From NCBI GenBank assembly GCA_029959905.1, contig JASCNZ010000015.1, positions 1 to 56,321 on the forward strand: DNA of 56,321 bases. The letters run 5' to 3'. The notes beneath the pieces were generated by a model. That model was not told the DNA's origin. It worked only from the letters and a program-made list of their open reading frames with translations, and searched no databases. The position numbers were made by a program, and so were the translations under genes. Within the stretch, counting starts at the first letter, position 1; every line of letters begins with the position of its first letter. Below are positions 38,886 to 47,851 of the stretch, one piece after another. This DNA comes from Microbacteriaceae bacterium PS02344. Its GTDB lineage: Bacteria; Actinomycetota; Actinomycetes; Actinomycetales; Microbacteriaceae.

Positions 38886-38897
38886 TAGCGTCGAGGC
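38886..38897 (+). promoter_or_regulatory. Leaderless-type promoter upstream of a CTG start
   Basis: TAGCGT (38886-38891), 6 nt, then CTG at 38898. The TAG is also the in-frame stop that closes the upstream frame. Confidence 0.6.
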
Positions 38898-39467
38898 CTG
38901 GCAGCCCACTACCGCGTCGTCGCCGTCTCCGGATCGCTGCACGAGCCGAGCAAGACGACCGCGCTGATCCGCGCGATCGCCGCGGCGGTCGCCGAGCGCG
39001 CCGACGTCGAGGTGCAGCTCATCGAACTGACCGACATCGGTCCCGACCTGGCCGGGGCGCTGCGACGCGACCAACTGTCCGCCTCGGTCGAGGAGAAGCT
39101 CGTCGCGATCGAGCAGGCCGACCTGCTCATCGTCGGCAGCCCCGTGTACCGCGCGTCGTTCACCGGCCTGTTCAAGCACCTGTTCGACTTCGTGGGGCAG
39201 TACGAGCTGGTCGGCACGCCGGTGCTGCTGGCGGCGACCGGCGGCGGCGAGCGCCACGCGCTCATCATCGAGCACCAGCTGCGACCGCTCTTCGCGTTCT
39301 TCCAGGCGCTCACCCTGCCGGTGGGCGTGTACGCCAGCACGACCGACTTCGACGGCTACGAGATCGCCTCCGACGTGCTGCGGGCGCGCATCGCCCTCGC
39401 GGCCGATCGAGCACTGCCCCTCGTGAGCTACGCCGCCTCGCAACCGCTCGAGGCCCTCGCGATCTGA
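38898..39467 (+). CDS. NADPH-dependent FMN reductase, probable CTG start
   Basis: A 189-residue flavodoxin-fold FMN reductase (MsuE/CE1759-like). The phosphate-binding N-terminus VVAVSGSLHEPSKTTAL, then GSPVYRASFTGLFKHLFDF and LLAATGGGERHAL, define the family. The first conventional start (GTG 39012) would remove the FMN-binding loop. Between that codon and an in-frame TAG at 38886 there is no ATG, GTG or TTG. CTG 38898 restores the full domain and sits exactly 6 nt after TAGCGT. A sequencing error is the alternative. Confidence 0.82.
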   Translation: MAAHYRVVAVSGSLHEPSKTTALIRAIAAAVAERADVEVQLIELTDIGPDLAGALRRDQLSASVEEKLVAIEQADLLIVGSPVYRASFTGLFKHLFDFVGQYELVGTPVLLAATGGGERHALIIEHQLRPLFAFFQALTLPVGVYASTTDFDGYEIASDVLRARIALAADRALPLVSYAASQPLEALAI

Positions 39468-39499
39468 GCATCCCGGCCCTGGGGAGCTGCCCGGGCGCG

Positions 39500-39511
39500 T
39501 AGCGTGAGGGC
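39500..39511 (+). promoter_or_regulatory. Leaderless-type promoter of the DUF255 gene
   Basis: TAGCGT (39500-39505), 6 nt, then ATG at 39512. Confidence 0.6.
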
Positions 39512-41332
39512 ATGACGAACCGGCTCGCCGACACGCTCAGCCCGTACCTCCGCGCGCACGCCGACAACCCCGTCGATTGGTACCCCTGGGGCGAGGAGGC
39601 GTTCGCCGAGGCGCAGCGCCGCGACGTTCCGCTGCTCATCTCGATCGGCTATTCCACCTGTCACTGGTGCCACGTGATGGCGCGGGAGTCGTTCGCCGAC
39701 ACCGAGACGGCGGCGCTGATCAACCACGACTTCGTCGCCGTCAAGGTCGACCGCGAGGAGCATCCGGAAGTCGACGGCGCGTACATGGCGGCCGCCTCGG
39801 CCTTCACCCAGAATCTCGGCTGGCCGCTGACCGTGTTCGCGACGCCCCGCGGCCGCACCTTCTTCGCCGGAACCTACTGGCCCCCGGAGGCCCGCCCGCC
39901 GATGCCGTCGTTCCGCGACGTGCTCGCCGCGGTGCGTGAGGCGTGGACCGACCGACGCGCGCAAGCGGAGGAGTCGGCGGATGCGGTGACCGAGGCGCTG
40001 GCCCGCGCGGCGGTGCGGCAGCCCTCCGACCTCCCGGATGCGGCAGCGGTCGCCGCGGCGGCCGGCGCGATCGCCGCGCGTGAGGACGCCGCGCACGGCG
40101 GGTTCGGCGGCGCGCCGAAGTTCCCGGTGGCGACGACGCTGCGCTTCCTCCAGTCGCCGCTGGTGCGACGACAGGCTCCGGACGCCGCGGCATCCGCCGA
40201 CCGTGCGCTCGAGGCGATGGCGGCCTCCGACCTGCGCGACGACGACGGCGGCTTCTTCCGCTACGCGACGCGCACCGACTGGACGGTGCCGCACTATGAG
40301 CGGATGCTGACCGACAACGCGCAGCTGCTCGACGTCGCGGTCGCCGCCGGCGACGAGGCCACCGCCAGGGGCATCGCGGACTTCCTGCTCGGTGCGCTGC
40401 GCCGCGACGGCGGGGGCTTCGGAGCCGCGCAGGACTCGGAGTCGTGGATCGACGGCGAGCGCAGCGAGGGCGGGTACTACCAGCGCCCGCTCGCCGCGCG
40501 CGCCGAGCTGCAGCCGCCGGCCGTGGACGGCAAGGTCATCACGGGCTGGAACGGTCTGGCGATCGGCGCCCTGGCGCGGGCCGGCGCCGCGCTCGACGAA
40601 CCCCTCTGGATCGACGCGGCCCGTGCGGCGGTCGAGGCGTTGCAGCACGTGAACCGCGCGACCGACGGTGCCCTCGTGCGGGCATCCCTCGACGGCACGC
40701 CATCGGCGGCGGCGGCGACCCCGGCCGATCTCGCCCTGTTCGCCGACGGGATGCTCGCGCTCGCCGTCGCGACGGGCGACGCGTCGTGGGCCGCCCACGG
40801 TCGCACGATCCTCGACGAGGCGCTCGCCGGAGTGGCCGGAGAGCCGCTGCTGCGCGCGCAGGGCATCGCCCCCTCGCCCGACCAGACCGACGGAGACCTC
40901 CCGTCCGACGCGGCCGCGCTCGCCGAGGCGGCGTACCGCGCCTGGGTGCTCGGCGCGGGCGACCGCTACCGCGATGCGGCGGCCGCACTGGTGCGCGAGC
41001 ACACGGCGTCCGCCCTCGGCCAGCCGTTCGCCCACGGGAGTCTGCTGCGGGTCGCCGCCGCCCTCGTCGATGCACCCCGGCAGATCGTGGTCGTCACCGA
41101 CGATCCGTCGAGCGCCCTCTCCCACGCCGCCCGCCGCGCGGACGCCGACGTGGTCGCGGTGGTCACTCCCGCGCAGGCCGACGCCTTCGCCGTCGCCGGG
41201 TTCGAGCTCTTCGACGGCCGATCGGTCGGAGACGCCGGGGTGCGCGAGCGCGCCTTCGACTGCCGGGGCTTCGTATGCCGCCTGCCGGTGAGCGACGCCG
41301 CCGAATTGCCGCACGCGCGCGACGCGGTCTAA
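39512..41332 (+). CDS. DUF255 thioredoxin-domain protein (YyaL/SSP411-like)
   Basis: A 606-residue protein. The N-terminal thioredoxin-like domain (about 1-160) carries [13 protein letters not shown] and the motif STCHWCHVM with a CxxC pair at about 50-53. An (alpha/alpha)6 barrel-like region follows, with [26 protein letters not shown] and [14 protein letters not shown]. It matches the YyaL/spermatogenesis-associated protein 20 family, whose biochemical role is unsettled. It is shorter than many family members at the C-terminus. Its TAA stop is also the first half of the next gene's -10 hexamer. Confidence 0.9.
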   Translation: MTNRLADTLSPYLRAHADNPVDWYPWGEEAFAEAQRRDVPLLISIGYSTCHWCHVMARESFADTETAALINHDFVAVKVDREEHPEVDGAYMAAASAFTQNLGWPLTVFATPRGRTFFAGTYWPPEARPPMPSFRDVLAAVREAWTDRRAQAEESADAVTEALARAAVRQPSDLPDAAAVAAAAGAIAAREDAAHGGFGGAPKFPVATTLRFLQSPLVRRQAPDAAASADRALEAMAASDLRDDDGGFFRYATRTDWTVPHYERMLTDNAQLLDVAVAAGDEATARGIADFLLGALRRDGGGFGAAQDSESWIDGERSEGGYYQRPLAARAELQPPAVDGKVITGWNGLAIGALARAGAALDEPLWIDAARAAVEALQHVNRATDGALVRASLDGTPSAAAATPADLALFADGMLALAVATGDASWAAHGRTILDEALAGVAGEPLLRAQGIAPSPDQTDGDLPSDAAALAEAAYRAWVLGAGDRYRDAAAALVREHTASALGQPFAHGSLLRVAAALVDAPRQIVVVTDDPSSALSHAARRADADVVAVVTPAQADAFAVAGFELFDGRSVGDAGVRERAFDCRGFVCRLPVSDAAELPHARDAV

Positions 41333-41342
41333 GGTGACGCGG
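41330..41342 (+). promoter_or_regulatory. Promoter of the APC permease, overlapping a stop codon
   Basis: TAAGGT (41330-41335), 7 nt, then GTG at 41343. TAA at 41330-41332 is the stop of the DUF255 gene. Confidence 0.5.
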
Positions 41343-42731
41343 GTGCGCCCGCCCGCCTCCGCCCCCGCCTCGTCCGCCGGTCTCCACCGGGGACTCTCCC
41401 GCCGCCAGATCTCGATGATGGGACTCGGCAGCGCCATCGGCGCGGGCCTCTTCGTGGGCTCGGGCCAGGCCATCGGGCTCGCCGGTCCGGCGGTGCTCGT
41501 GTCGTATCTCGTCGCGGGCGGCATCGTGGTGCTCGTCATGTCGATGCTCGCCGAGATGGTGGCGGCGCGGCCCAGCCCCGGCGCATTCAGCGAATACGCG
41601 CAGGAGGCCCTCGGTCGCAGCGCCGGCAGCGCGATCGGATGGCTCTACTGGATCCAGCTCGTCGTCGTGATCGCCGCCGAGGCGACGGGGGCCGCCGGGA
41701 TCCTCGCCGGCTGGGTGCCCGGGGTGCCGGTGTGGGCATGGGTGCTGGTCTTCGTCGCCGGCTTCACCACCGTCAACCTGCTCGGCGTGCGCGACTACGG
41801 TCGCTTCGAGTTCTGGTTCGCGGCGATCAAGGTCGGCGCGATCGTCGCCTTCCTCGTGATCGGCGTCTGCGCGATCGTCGGTCTGATCCCCGGCGTGCCG
41901 GCGACCGGACTGGGGAACGTCGTCGCCCAGGGAGGCTTCGCGCCGAACGGCATCCCCGGCATCGCCGCCGCACTTCTCATCGTGCTGTTCGCGTTCGGCG
42001 GCACCGAGTTGGTGGCCATCGCGGCCGCCGAGTCCGACGACCCCGCGCGCAACATCCGCCGTATCGTGCGCCAGGTCCTCGTGCGCATCCTCGTCTTCTA
42101 CGTCGGGTCGATCGTCGTGATCGTCGCGGTACTCCCGTGGAACGACCCGACGGTGCTCGACGGACCGTTCTCGGCCGTGCTCGCGACCCTGCGCGTGCCG
42201 GGCGTCGACCTCGTGATGTCGTTGCTCGTGGTGGTGGCGCTGCTGTCGGCGATGAACGCGAACATCTACGGCGCATCCCGCATGTTCTTCTCGCTGGGCG
42301 AGCGCGGCCTCGCCCCGCGGGCCGTGACGCGCACGACGCGCGGGGGAGTACCGCTCGTGGCGGTGCTGTCGTCGGTGGCGTTCGGCTTCGTCGCGGTGGT
42401 GCTCAACTACGTGTTCCCCGACGTCGTGCTCCCGGCTCTGCTCAACGTCGTCGGCTCGACGCTCATCGTCACGTGGACGGCGGTCGCGGTCTCGCAGATC
42501 GTGCTGCGCCGTCGGGCCGAGCGCGACGGCACCGAGCTGCCCGTGCGGATGCCCGGCTTCCCGTGGCTGTCGTGGCTGTGCCTCGCGCTGATCGCGGGCG
42601 TCATCGTGCTCGCGGCATCCGACCAGGGCGCGCGCGTGCAACTCCTGCTGACCGCCGCGCTGACGGCCGTGCTGTACCTCGGGGCGCTCCTCGCCGGTCG
42701 GCGGCATGCGACACCGGCGGATCGCCGCTGA
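41343..42731 (+). CDS. Amino acid permease (APC superfamily)
   Basis: A 462-residue transporter with about 12 membrane helices. The APC signature MMGLGSAIGAGLFVGSGQAIGLAGPAVL is near the N-terminus, followed by EMVAARPSPGAFSEYAQEALGRSAGSAIGWLYW. It resembles the GABA/aromatic/proline-specific permease branch. GTG at 41343 is chosen over 41334, which overlaps the -10 hexamer. It converges on the mannosyltransferase gene. Confidence 0.9.
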   Translation: MRPPASAPASSAGLHRGLSRRQISMMGLGSAIGAGLFVGSGQAIGLAGPAVLVSYLVAGGIVVLVMSMLAEMVAARPSPGAFSEYAQEALGRSAGSAIGWLYWIQLVVVIAAEATGAAGILAGWVPGVPVWAWVLVFVAGFTTVNLLGVRDYGRFEFWFAAIKVGAIVAFLVIGVCAIVGLIPGVPATGLGNVVAQGGFAPNGIPGIAAALLIVLFAFGGTELVAIAAAESDDPARNIRRIVRQVLVRILVFYVGSIVVIVAVLPWNDPTVLDGPFSAVLATLRVPGVDLVMSLLVVVALLSAMNANIYGASRMFFSLGERGLAPRAVTRTTRGGVPLVAVLSSVAFGFVAVVLNYVFPDVVLPALLNVVGSTLIVTWTAVAVSQIVLRRRAERDGTELPVRMPGFPWLSWLCLALIAGVIVLAASDQGARVQLLLTAALTAVLYLGALLAGRRHATPADRR

Positions 42732-42783
42732 CAGCCAGCGCCCACCGCCGCCTCCCGGCCGTCGCGTCCGTCCGAGCGGCTCG

Positions 42784-44373
42784 TCAGACCCAGCCGGGCA
42801 GCCAGTTGTGCACGAGCCAGAAGGGGTAGGGCACGCTCATGCCGACCCACAGCGGCAGGAAGAACGCCGACACCAGCACGGCGCCCACCAGGAACACCGC
42901 CACCGTCCGCTGCCCGGCCAGGCGGCGGTCGAGCGTGTCGTCTGACCGCCCGGCGATGCGACGCAGCGCCTCGGCGAGCGCCAGCACCAGGAACGGCATC
43001 ATCACCACCGTGTAGAACTGGAAGATCGTGCGGTCGGGGAACAGCAGCCACGGCACGTAGGTCACGGCGAGGCCGACGAGAGGCACGCTCACCGCCGGGC
43101 CGACCGGCGACCGACGCACCCACCCGCGCACGAGCAGCACGACGAGGAACACGGATGCCGCGACCCCCGCCCACCAGATGAGCGGGTTGGGGATCGCCGA
43201 GATCACCCCGATGCAATGGTCGGTGCCGCACCCCGCGGGGTCCGACGCCACCCACACCGCCGTCGGGCGCAGCAGGAACGGCCATTCCCAGGCCGCGCTG
43301 GCATACGGATGCCCCTTCGTCAGGCCGACGTGGAAGCCGTACATCGACTGGTGGTAGTTCCACAGCGCGATCAGCGGGTTCGGGTCGCTCTGCCGGTCGT
43401 AGCCGCCCGCGGTGACCAGCCACCCGGTCCAGCTCGCGAGATATACCGCCGCGGCGGGCCCGACCAGCAGCAGGAACGACACCGGGCCCTGACGCAGCAC
43501 CGCGTCGGTCGGCCACAGCACCACGCCCGCCCGTCGGCGCGCGAGGGCATCCGTGACCACCAGGTACAGGCCGAAACCGGCGAGCGCGTACAGACCCGAC
43601 CACTTGACCGCGCACGCCGCACCCAACGCGACGCCGGCCGCGAGCACCCAGGGGCGCCGCCACCGCACGCGCCCCCACAGCGGGGCGGGGTGGTCGGGGT
43701 CGCTCCGCTCGAGGAGCGGGAGGGTGCGCCGTCGATCGAGGAGGACGAACAGCACGCCCAGCAGCACGAAGAAGGTGAGGATGCCGTCGAGCAGCGCGAT
43801 GCGGCTCAGTACGATGCTCAGCCCGTCGATGGCGAGCAGGCCGCCGGCGACCGTCGCGACGACCACCGACCCCGAGAGCAGCCGGGCGATCAGGTACACG
43901 AGCAGCACAGAGGCGGTGCCCAGGATGCCCGTGGCGAGGCGCCACCCCATGCTGTCGTCGGGGCCGCCGACAGCCATGCCGAGGGCGATGAGCCACTTGC
44001 CCAGCGGCGGATGCACGATGAACGCACCCTGCTCCGACAACGGCAGTTCCTGCAGGGTCGTGAACGCCTCGTTGGCGCCTTCGCCCCACGTGCCCTCGTA
44101 GCCCAGCGTCCACAGCGACCAGGCGTCCTTGACGTAGTACGTCTCGTCGAAGGCGAGCTGGTGCGGATGCCCGAGGTTCACCAGGCGCAGGAACGCGGCG
44201 ACGATGGTGACCGTGAACGGCGCCGCCCAGCGCACGATCGCCGACCACTCCGCATCGACGAGCATGCGGTCGCGCAGCCGCTCCCACCGGGTCGTCCCCC
44301 GCACGTGGGCGGCGAGCGCCGCGCCCTGCGCGGGGGCGGCGGGCGCGGGCGGCAGGGGGTCGGGCGCGGTCAC
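42784..44373 (-). CDS. pmt: Polyprenyl-phosphate-mannose--protein mannosyltransferase
   Basis: A 529-residue GT39 membrane enzyme with about 11 hydrophobic segments. The catalytic loop carries the acidic pair in LAFDETYYVKDAW (about 75-87). HPPLGKWLIALGM and the C-terminal PFWLVHNWLPGWV are also conserved. It transfers mannose from a polyprenyl-phosphate carrier to secreted proteins during Sec translocation, as known for Mycobacterium Rv1002c. It is divergent from rsmI, the standard actinobacterial order. Confidence 0.93.
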   Translation of the reverse strand: MTAPDPLPPAPAAPAQGAALAAHVRGTTRWERLRDRMLVDAEWSAIVRWAAPFTVTIVAAFLRLVNLGHPHQLAFDETYYVKDAWSLWTLGYEGTWGEGANEAFTTLQELPLSEQGAFIVHPPLGKWLIALGMAVGGPDDSMGWRLATGILGTASVLLVYLIARLLSGSVVVATVAGGLLAIDGLSIVLSRIALLDGILTFFVLLGVLFVLLDRRRTLPLLERSDPDHPAPLWGRVRWRRPWVLAAGVALGAACAVKWSGLYALAGFGLYLVVTDALARRRAGVVLWPTDAVLRQGPVSFLLLVGPAAAVYLASWTGWLVTAGGYDRQSDPNPLIALWNYHQSMYGFHVGLTKGHPYASAAWEWPFLLRPTAVWVASDPAGCGTDHCIGVISAIPNPLIWWAGVAASVFLVVLLVRGWVRRSPVGPAVSVPLVGLAVTYVPWLLFPDRTIFQFYTVVMMPFLVLALAEALRRIAGRSDDTLDRRLAGQRTVAVFLVGAVLVSAFFLPLWVGMSVPYPFWLVHNWLPGWV

Positions 44374-44396
44374 GGGGTACAGCCTAGGCTGGGCGG
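44374..44396. promoter_or_regulatory. Overlapping divergent -10 elements in one palindrome
   Basis: AGCCTAGGCT (44381-44390) is a perfect palindrome. Plus-strand TAGGCT (44385-44390) is 6 nt before the rsmI GTG. Minus-strand TAGGCT (44386-44381) is 7 nt before the pmt GTG. The two hexamers share two base pairs, so both genes appear to start leaderless from one site. Confidence 0.65.
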
Positions 44397-45218
44397 GTGA
44401 TCATCCTCGCCGCGACCCCGATCGGAAACCTCGGCGACGCGTCTCGCCGTCTCGTCGAGGTGCTCGAGAACGCCGAGGTCGTCGTCGCGGAGGACACGCG
44501 GACGACGCAGCGCCTCCTGCAGGCGCTCGGCGTCGCGAACCGCCCCCGCCTCATCGCGCTGCACGACCACAACGAGAAGCAGAAGGCGACCGAGCTCGCG
44601 GCGCTCGCCGCCGAGACCGACATCGTCGTGATGAGCGACGCCGGGATGCCGACGGTGAGCGACCCCGGTTACGGTCTCGTCGCCGCGGCCGTCGAGCAGG
44701 GGGTCACGGTCACGGCGATCCCCGGACCGAGTGCGGTGCTCATGGCGCTCGCGATCTCGGGCCTGCCGACCGACCGCTTCGCGTTCGAGGGGTTCCTGCC
44801 CCGCAAGCCCGCCGAGCGGCGGTCCGCGCTGAGGGCGGTCGCGCACGAAGCGCGCACCCTCGTGTTCTTCGAGTCGCCCGCACGGCTGGCGTCGGCGCTG
44901 GCCGACATGGGCGAGGCCTTCGGTGCCGACCGCCGCATCGCCGTGTGCCGCGAACTCACCAAGCTCTACGAAGAGGTGCGCCGGGGCACCGCCGCCGAGC
45001 TCGTCGCCTGGGCCGAGAACGGTGTGAAGGGCGAGATCGTGGTCGTGGTGGAGGGGGCGCCCCGTCGTGAGGCCTCACCCGACGACGCGCTCGCCCAGGT
45101 GCAGGCGCTCGTCGCCGACGGCATCCGTCTGAAGGAGGCGGCCTCCGAGGTCGCCGGCCTCACCGGCCTCTCGTCGCGCGACCTCTACCAGGCCGCGCTC
45201 GCCGCCCGCGGGGCGTAA
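44397..45218 (+). CDS. rsmI: 16S rRNA (cytidine1402-2'-O)-methyltransferase
   Basis: A 273-residue tetrapyrrole-methylase-fold enzyme. ATPIGNLGDAS is at about 5-15, EDTRTTQRLLQALG at about 36-49, MSDAGMPTVSDPGY at about 79-92 and IPGPSAVLMALAISGLPTDRF follows. It uses SAM to methylate the 2'-O of C1402 in 16S rRNA. The GTG start is fixed by the family N-terminus and the promoter palindrome. Confidence 0.95.
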   Translation: MIILAATPIGNLGDASRRLVEVLENAEVVVAEDTRTTQRLLQALGVANRPRLIALHDHNEKQKATELAALAAETDIVVMSDAGMPTVSDPGYGLVAAAVEQGVTVTAIPGPSAVLMALAISGLPTDRFAFEGFLPRKPAERRSALRAVAHEARTLVFFESPARLASALADMGEAFGADRRIAVCRELTKLYEEVRRGTAAELVAWAENGVKGEIVVVVEGAPRREASPDDALAQVQALVADGIRLKEAASEVAGLTGLSSRDLYQAALAARGA

Positions 45219-45237
45219 TCACCGGCGGGCGGACGCC

Positions 45238-45249
45238 TAGAATCGTTGC
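45238..45249 (+). promoter_or_regulatory. Leaderless-type promoter of metG
   Basis: TAGAAT (45238-45243), 6 nt, then ATG at 45250. Confidence 0.65.
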
Positions 45250-46827
45250 ATGCCCGCTGGCGACTCCTTCTACATCACCACGCCCATCTACTACCCGTCC
45301 GATGTGCCCCACATCGGTCACGGGTACACGTCGGTGGCGGTCGACACGCTCGCGCGCTGGCACCGCCAGGCCGGTGACGACACCTGGATGCTCACGGGTA
45401 CCGACGAGCACGGCCAGAAGATGCTCCGTGCGGCGGCGGCGAACAACGTCACCCCGCAGGAGTGGGTCGACAAGCTCGTCACCGAGGCCTGGTTCCCGCT
45501 GCTGCAGACGCTCGACGTCGCCAACGACGACTTCATCCGCACGACGCAGGAGCGTCACGAGGAGCGCGTGAAGAAGTTCGTGCAGGCGATCTACGACCGC
45601 GGCTACATCTACGCCGGCGAGTACGAGGCGCTGTACTGCGTGGGCTGCGAGGAGTTCAAGCCCGAGTCCGAGATCCTCGACGGCACCGGTCCCTTCGAGG
45701 GGCTGAAGGTGTGCGCCATCCACTCGAAGCCGCTCGAGCTGCTGCAGGAGAAGAACTACTTCTTCAAGCTCAGCGAGTTCCAGGACCGCCTGCTCGAGCT
45801 CTACAAGACGCAGCCCGACTTCATCCGCCCCGAGTCGGCGCGCAACGAGGTCGTGTCGTTCGTGCGTCAGGGTCTCAAGGACCTGTCGATCTCGCGCTCG
45901 GCGTTCGACTGGGGCATCGAGGTGCCGTGGGATCCGTCGCACGTCATCTACGTGTGGGTCGACGCGCTGCTGAACTACGCCACCGCCGTCGGGTACGGCG
46001 ACGACGAGGCGACGTTCGACCGCCGTTGGCCGGCGTACCACGTGGTCGGAAAGGACATCCTCCGCTTCCACGCCGTCATCTGGCCCGCCATGCTCATGGC
46101 CGCGGGTGTCGATGTGCCGAAGGGCGTGTTCGCGCACGGCTGGCTGCTCGTCGGCGGCGAGAAGATGTCGAAGTCGAAGCTCACCGGCATCGCGCCGACC
46201 GAGATCACCGACGTCTTCGGCTCAGACGCGTACCGCTTCTACTTCCTCTCCGCGATCGCGTTCGGCCAGGACGGCTCGTTCTCGTGGGAGGACCTCGCGG
46301 CGCGCTATCAGGCCGAACTCGCGAACGGGTTCGGCAACCTGGCCTCCCGCACGACGGCGATGATCGAGAAGTACTTCGAGGGCGTCGTCCCGCCCGCGGG
46401 CGCGTACACCGAGAAGGATCTCGCCATCCAGCAGATCGTCGCCGACGCGGCGACCAAGGCGGATGCCGCGATCGAGCAGTTCCGCATCGACGAGGCCATC
46501 TCGTCGATCTGGACGATCGTCGACGCGCTCAACGGCTACATCACCGAGAACGAGCCGTGGGCGCTGGCCCGCGACGAGGAGCAGCGCGACCGTCTGGGCA
46601 CCGTGCTCTACACGTGCGCGGAGGGGCTGCGCGCCCTCGCGGTGCTGCTCTCGCCCGTGATGCCGCAGGCCACCGAGAAGCTTTGGGTCGCCCTCGGCGC
46701 CGGAGACGACCTGGGTCGCCTGCAGGACCAGCCGATCCGCGAGGCGGGTGCCTGGGGCAAGCTCCAGCCGGGGACGAGCGTGAACGGTCTCGCGCCGCTC
46801 TTCCCGCGGGTGGAGTCGACGGCCTGA
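45250..46827 (+). CDS. metG: Methionyl-tRNA synthetase
   Basis: A 525-residue class I synthetase. The HIGH motif appears as PHIGHGYT (about 18-25) and KMSKS in GGEKMSKSKL near residue 306. A single CxxC (YCVGCEE, about 135) is in the connective insert. The C-terminal anticodon-binding helical domain is present; there is no appended tRNA-binding domain. It lies in the rsmI-metG-tatD-rsmA housekeeping run. Confidence 0.97.
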   Translation: MPAGDSFYITTPIYYPSDVPHIGHGYTSVAVDTLARWHRQAGDDTWMLTGTDEHGQKMLRAAAANNVTPQEWVDKLVTEAWFPLLQTLDVANDDFIRTTQERHEERVKKFVQAIYDRGYIYAGEYEALYCVGCEEFKPESEILDGTGPFEGLKVCAIHSKPLELLQEKNYFFKLSEFQDRLLELYKTQPDFIRPESARNEVVSFVRQGLKDLSISRSAFDWGIEVPWDPSHVIYVWVDALLNYATAVGYGDDEATFDRRWPAYHVVGKDILRFHAVIWPAMLMAAGVDVPKGVFAHGWLLVGGEKMSKSKLTGIAPTEITDVFGSDAYRFYFLSAIAFGQDGSFSWEDLAARYQAELANGFGNLASRTTAMIEKYFEGVVPPAGAYTEKDLAIQQIVADAATKADAAIEQFRIDEAISSIWTIVDALNGYITENEPWALARDEEQRDRLGTVLYTCAEGLRALAVLLSPVMPQATEKLWVALGAGDDLGRLQDQPIREAGAWGKLQPGTSVNGLAPLFPRVESTA

Positions 46828-46844
46828 CCGAGGGGCATCCGATC

Positions 46845-47720
46845 GTGAGCACGTACGTGCAGCAGCGCTCCGGCGACGGCCGCAAGGACCTCCGGTACCC
46901 GGCCGCGCCGGAACCGCTCGCGGTGCCGGTGTACGACAACCACGCGCACCTCGACATCGTCGACGGCGACGACCCGCTCACGCTCGTCGAACAGCTCGAC
47001 CGTGCGCAGGCGGTCGGCATCGCGGGGGTCGTGCAGTCGTCGGGCGACATCGAGTCGTCGCGGTGGGCGGTCGAGGCCGCGGCATCCGACCCCCGGGTGC
47101 TCGCCGCGGTGGCCATCCACCCCAACGACGCTCCCACGTACGCCGAGCAGGGTCGCCTCGACGAGGCGATCGGCGTCGTCGACGAGCTCGCCGCGCATCG
47201 CCGCACGCGTGCGGTGGGGGAGACGGGTCTCGACTTCTTCCGCACCGAGCCCGAGCGCCGGGGGCCGCAGTTCACGTCGTTCGAGGCGCACATCGAGATC
47301 GCCAAGAAGCACGCGATCGCGATGCAGATCCACGATCGCGACGCCCACGAGGCGGTGCTCGAGACGCTGACGCGCGTCGGTGCTCCCGAGACCACGGTGT
47401 TCCACTGCTTCTCGGGCGACGACGCCATGGCACGGGTGTGCGCCGACGCCGGGTACTACCTGTCGTTCGCGGGCAACGTGACGTTCAAGAACGCGCAGAA
47501 CCTGCGCGATGCGCTCGCCGTGACGCCGCTCGACCGCATCCTCGTCGAGACGGATGCCCCGTTCCTCACCCCCGTGCCGCTCCGCGGGCGCCCCAACGCG
47601 CCCTACCTCGTGCCGATCACCGTGCGGTTCATGGCGGCCGAGCTCGGAGTGGAGCTCGACGAGCTGTGCGCGCGGATCGCCGCGAACTCGGTGCGGGTCT
47701 ACGGCGCGTTCGACGACTGA
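46845..47720 (+). CDS. tatD: TatD-family metal-dependent hydrolase (3'-5' DNase)
   Basis: A 291-residue TIM-barrel hydrolase. Metal ligands are in DNHAHLDI, GETGLDFFR (Glu), IHDRDAH, FHCFSGD and ETDAPFLTP (Asp), the full TatD set. An N-terminal extension of about 35 residues (QRSGDGRKDLRYPAAPEPL) precedes the first strand, as in actinobacterial members. GTG at 46845 lies 17 nt after metG, so the two are co-transcribed. Confidence 0.93.
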   Translation: MSTYVQQRSGDGRKDLRYPAAPEPLAVPVYDNHAHLDIVDGDDPLTLVEQLDRAQAVGIAGVVQSSGDIESSRWAVEAAASDPRVLAAVAIHPNDAPTYAEQGRLDEAIGVVDELAAHRRTRAVGETGLDFFRTEPERRGPQFTSFEAHIEIAKKHAIAMQIHDRDAHEAVLETLTRVGAPETTVFHCFSGDDAMARVCADAGYYLSFAGNVTFKNAQNLRDALAVTPLDRILVETDAPFLTPVPLRGRPNAPYLVPITVRFMAAELGVELDELCARIAANSVRVYGAFDD

Positions 47721-47851
47721 GCATCCGGTGTCGCGCACGCCCCCGCGCAGGATTTCTCGCGCTTCGAAGGAGTGATCGCGGCATTCGCTCCTCTGGTGCG
47801 GGAGATCTCCTCCGTTCCGGGCGCGACCCTCGCGTGGGGGACAATGGGGGG

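Noticed and set aside
47721..47851. Small gene or rpfB remnant between tatD and rsmA
   Set aside because: No frame with a plausible start, ribosome binding site or motif is visible. A GGAGATCTCC palindrome there lacks a loop and is not a terminator.
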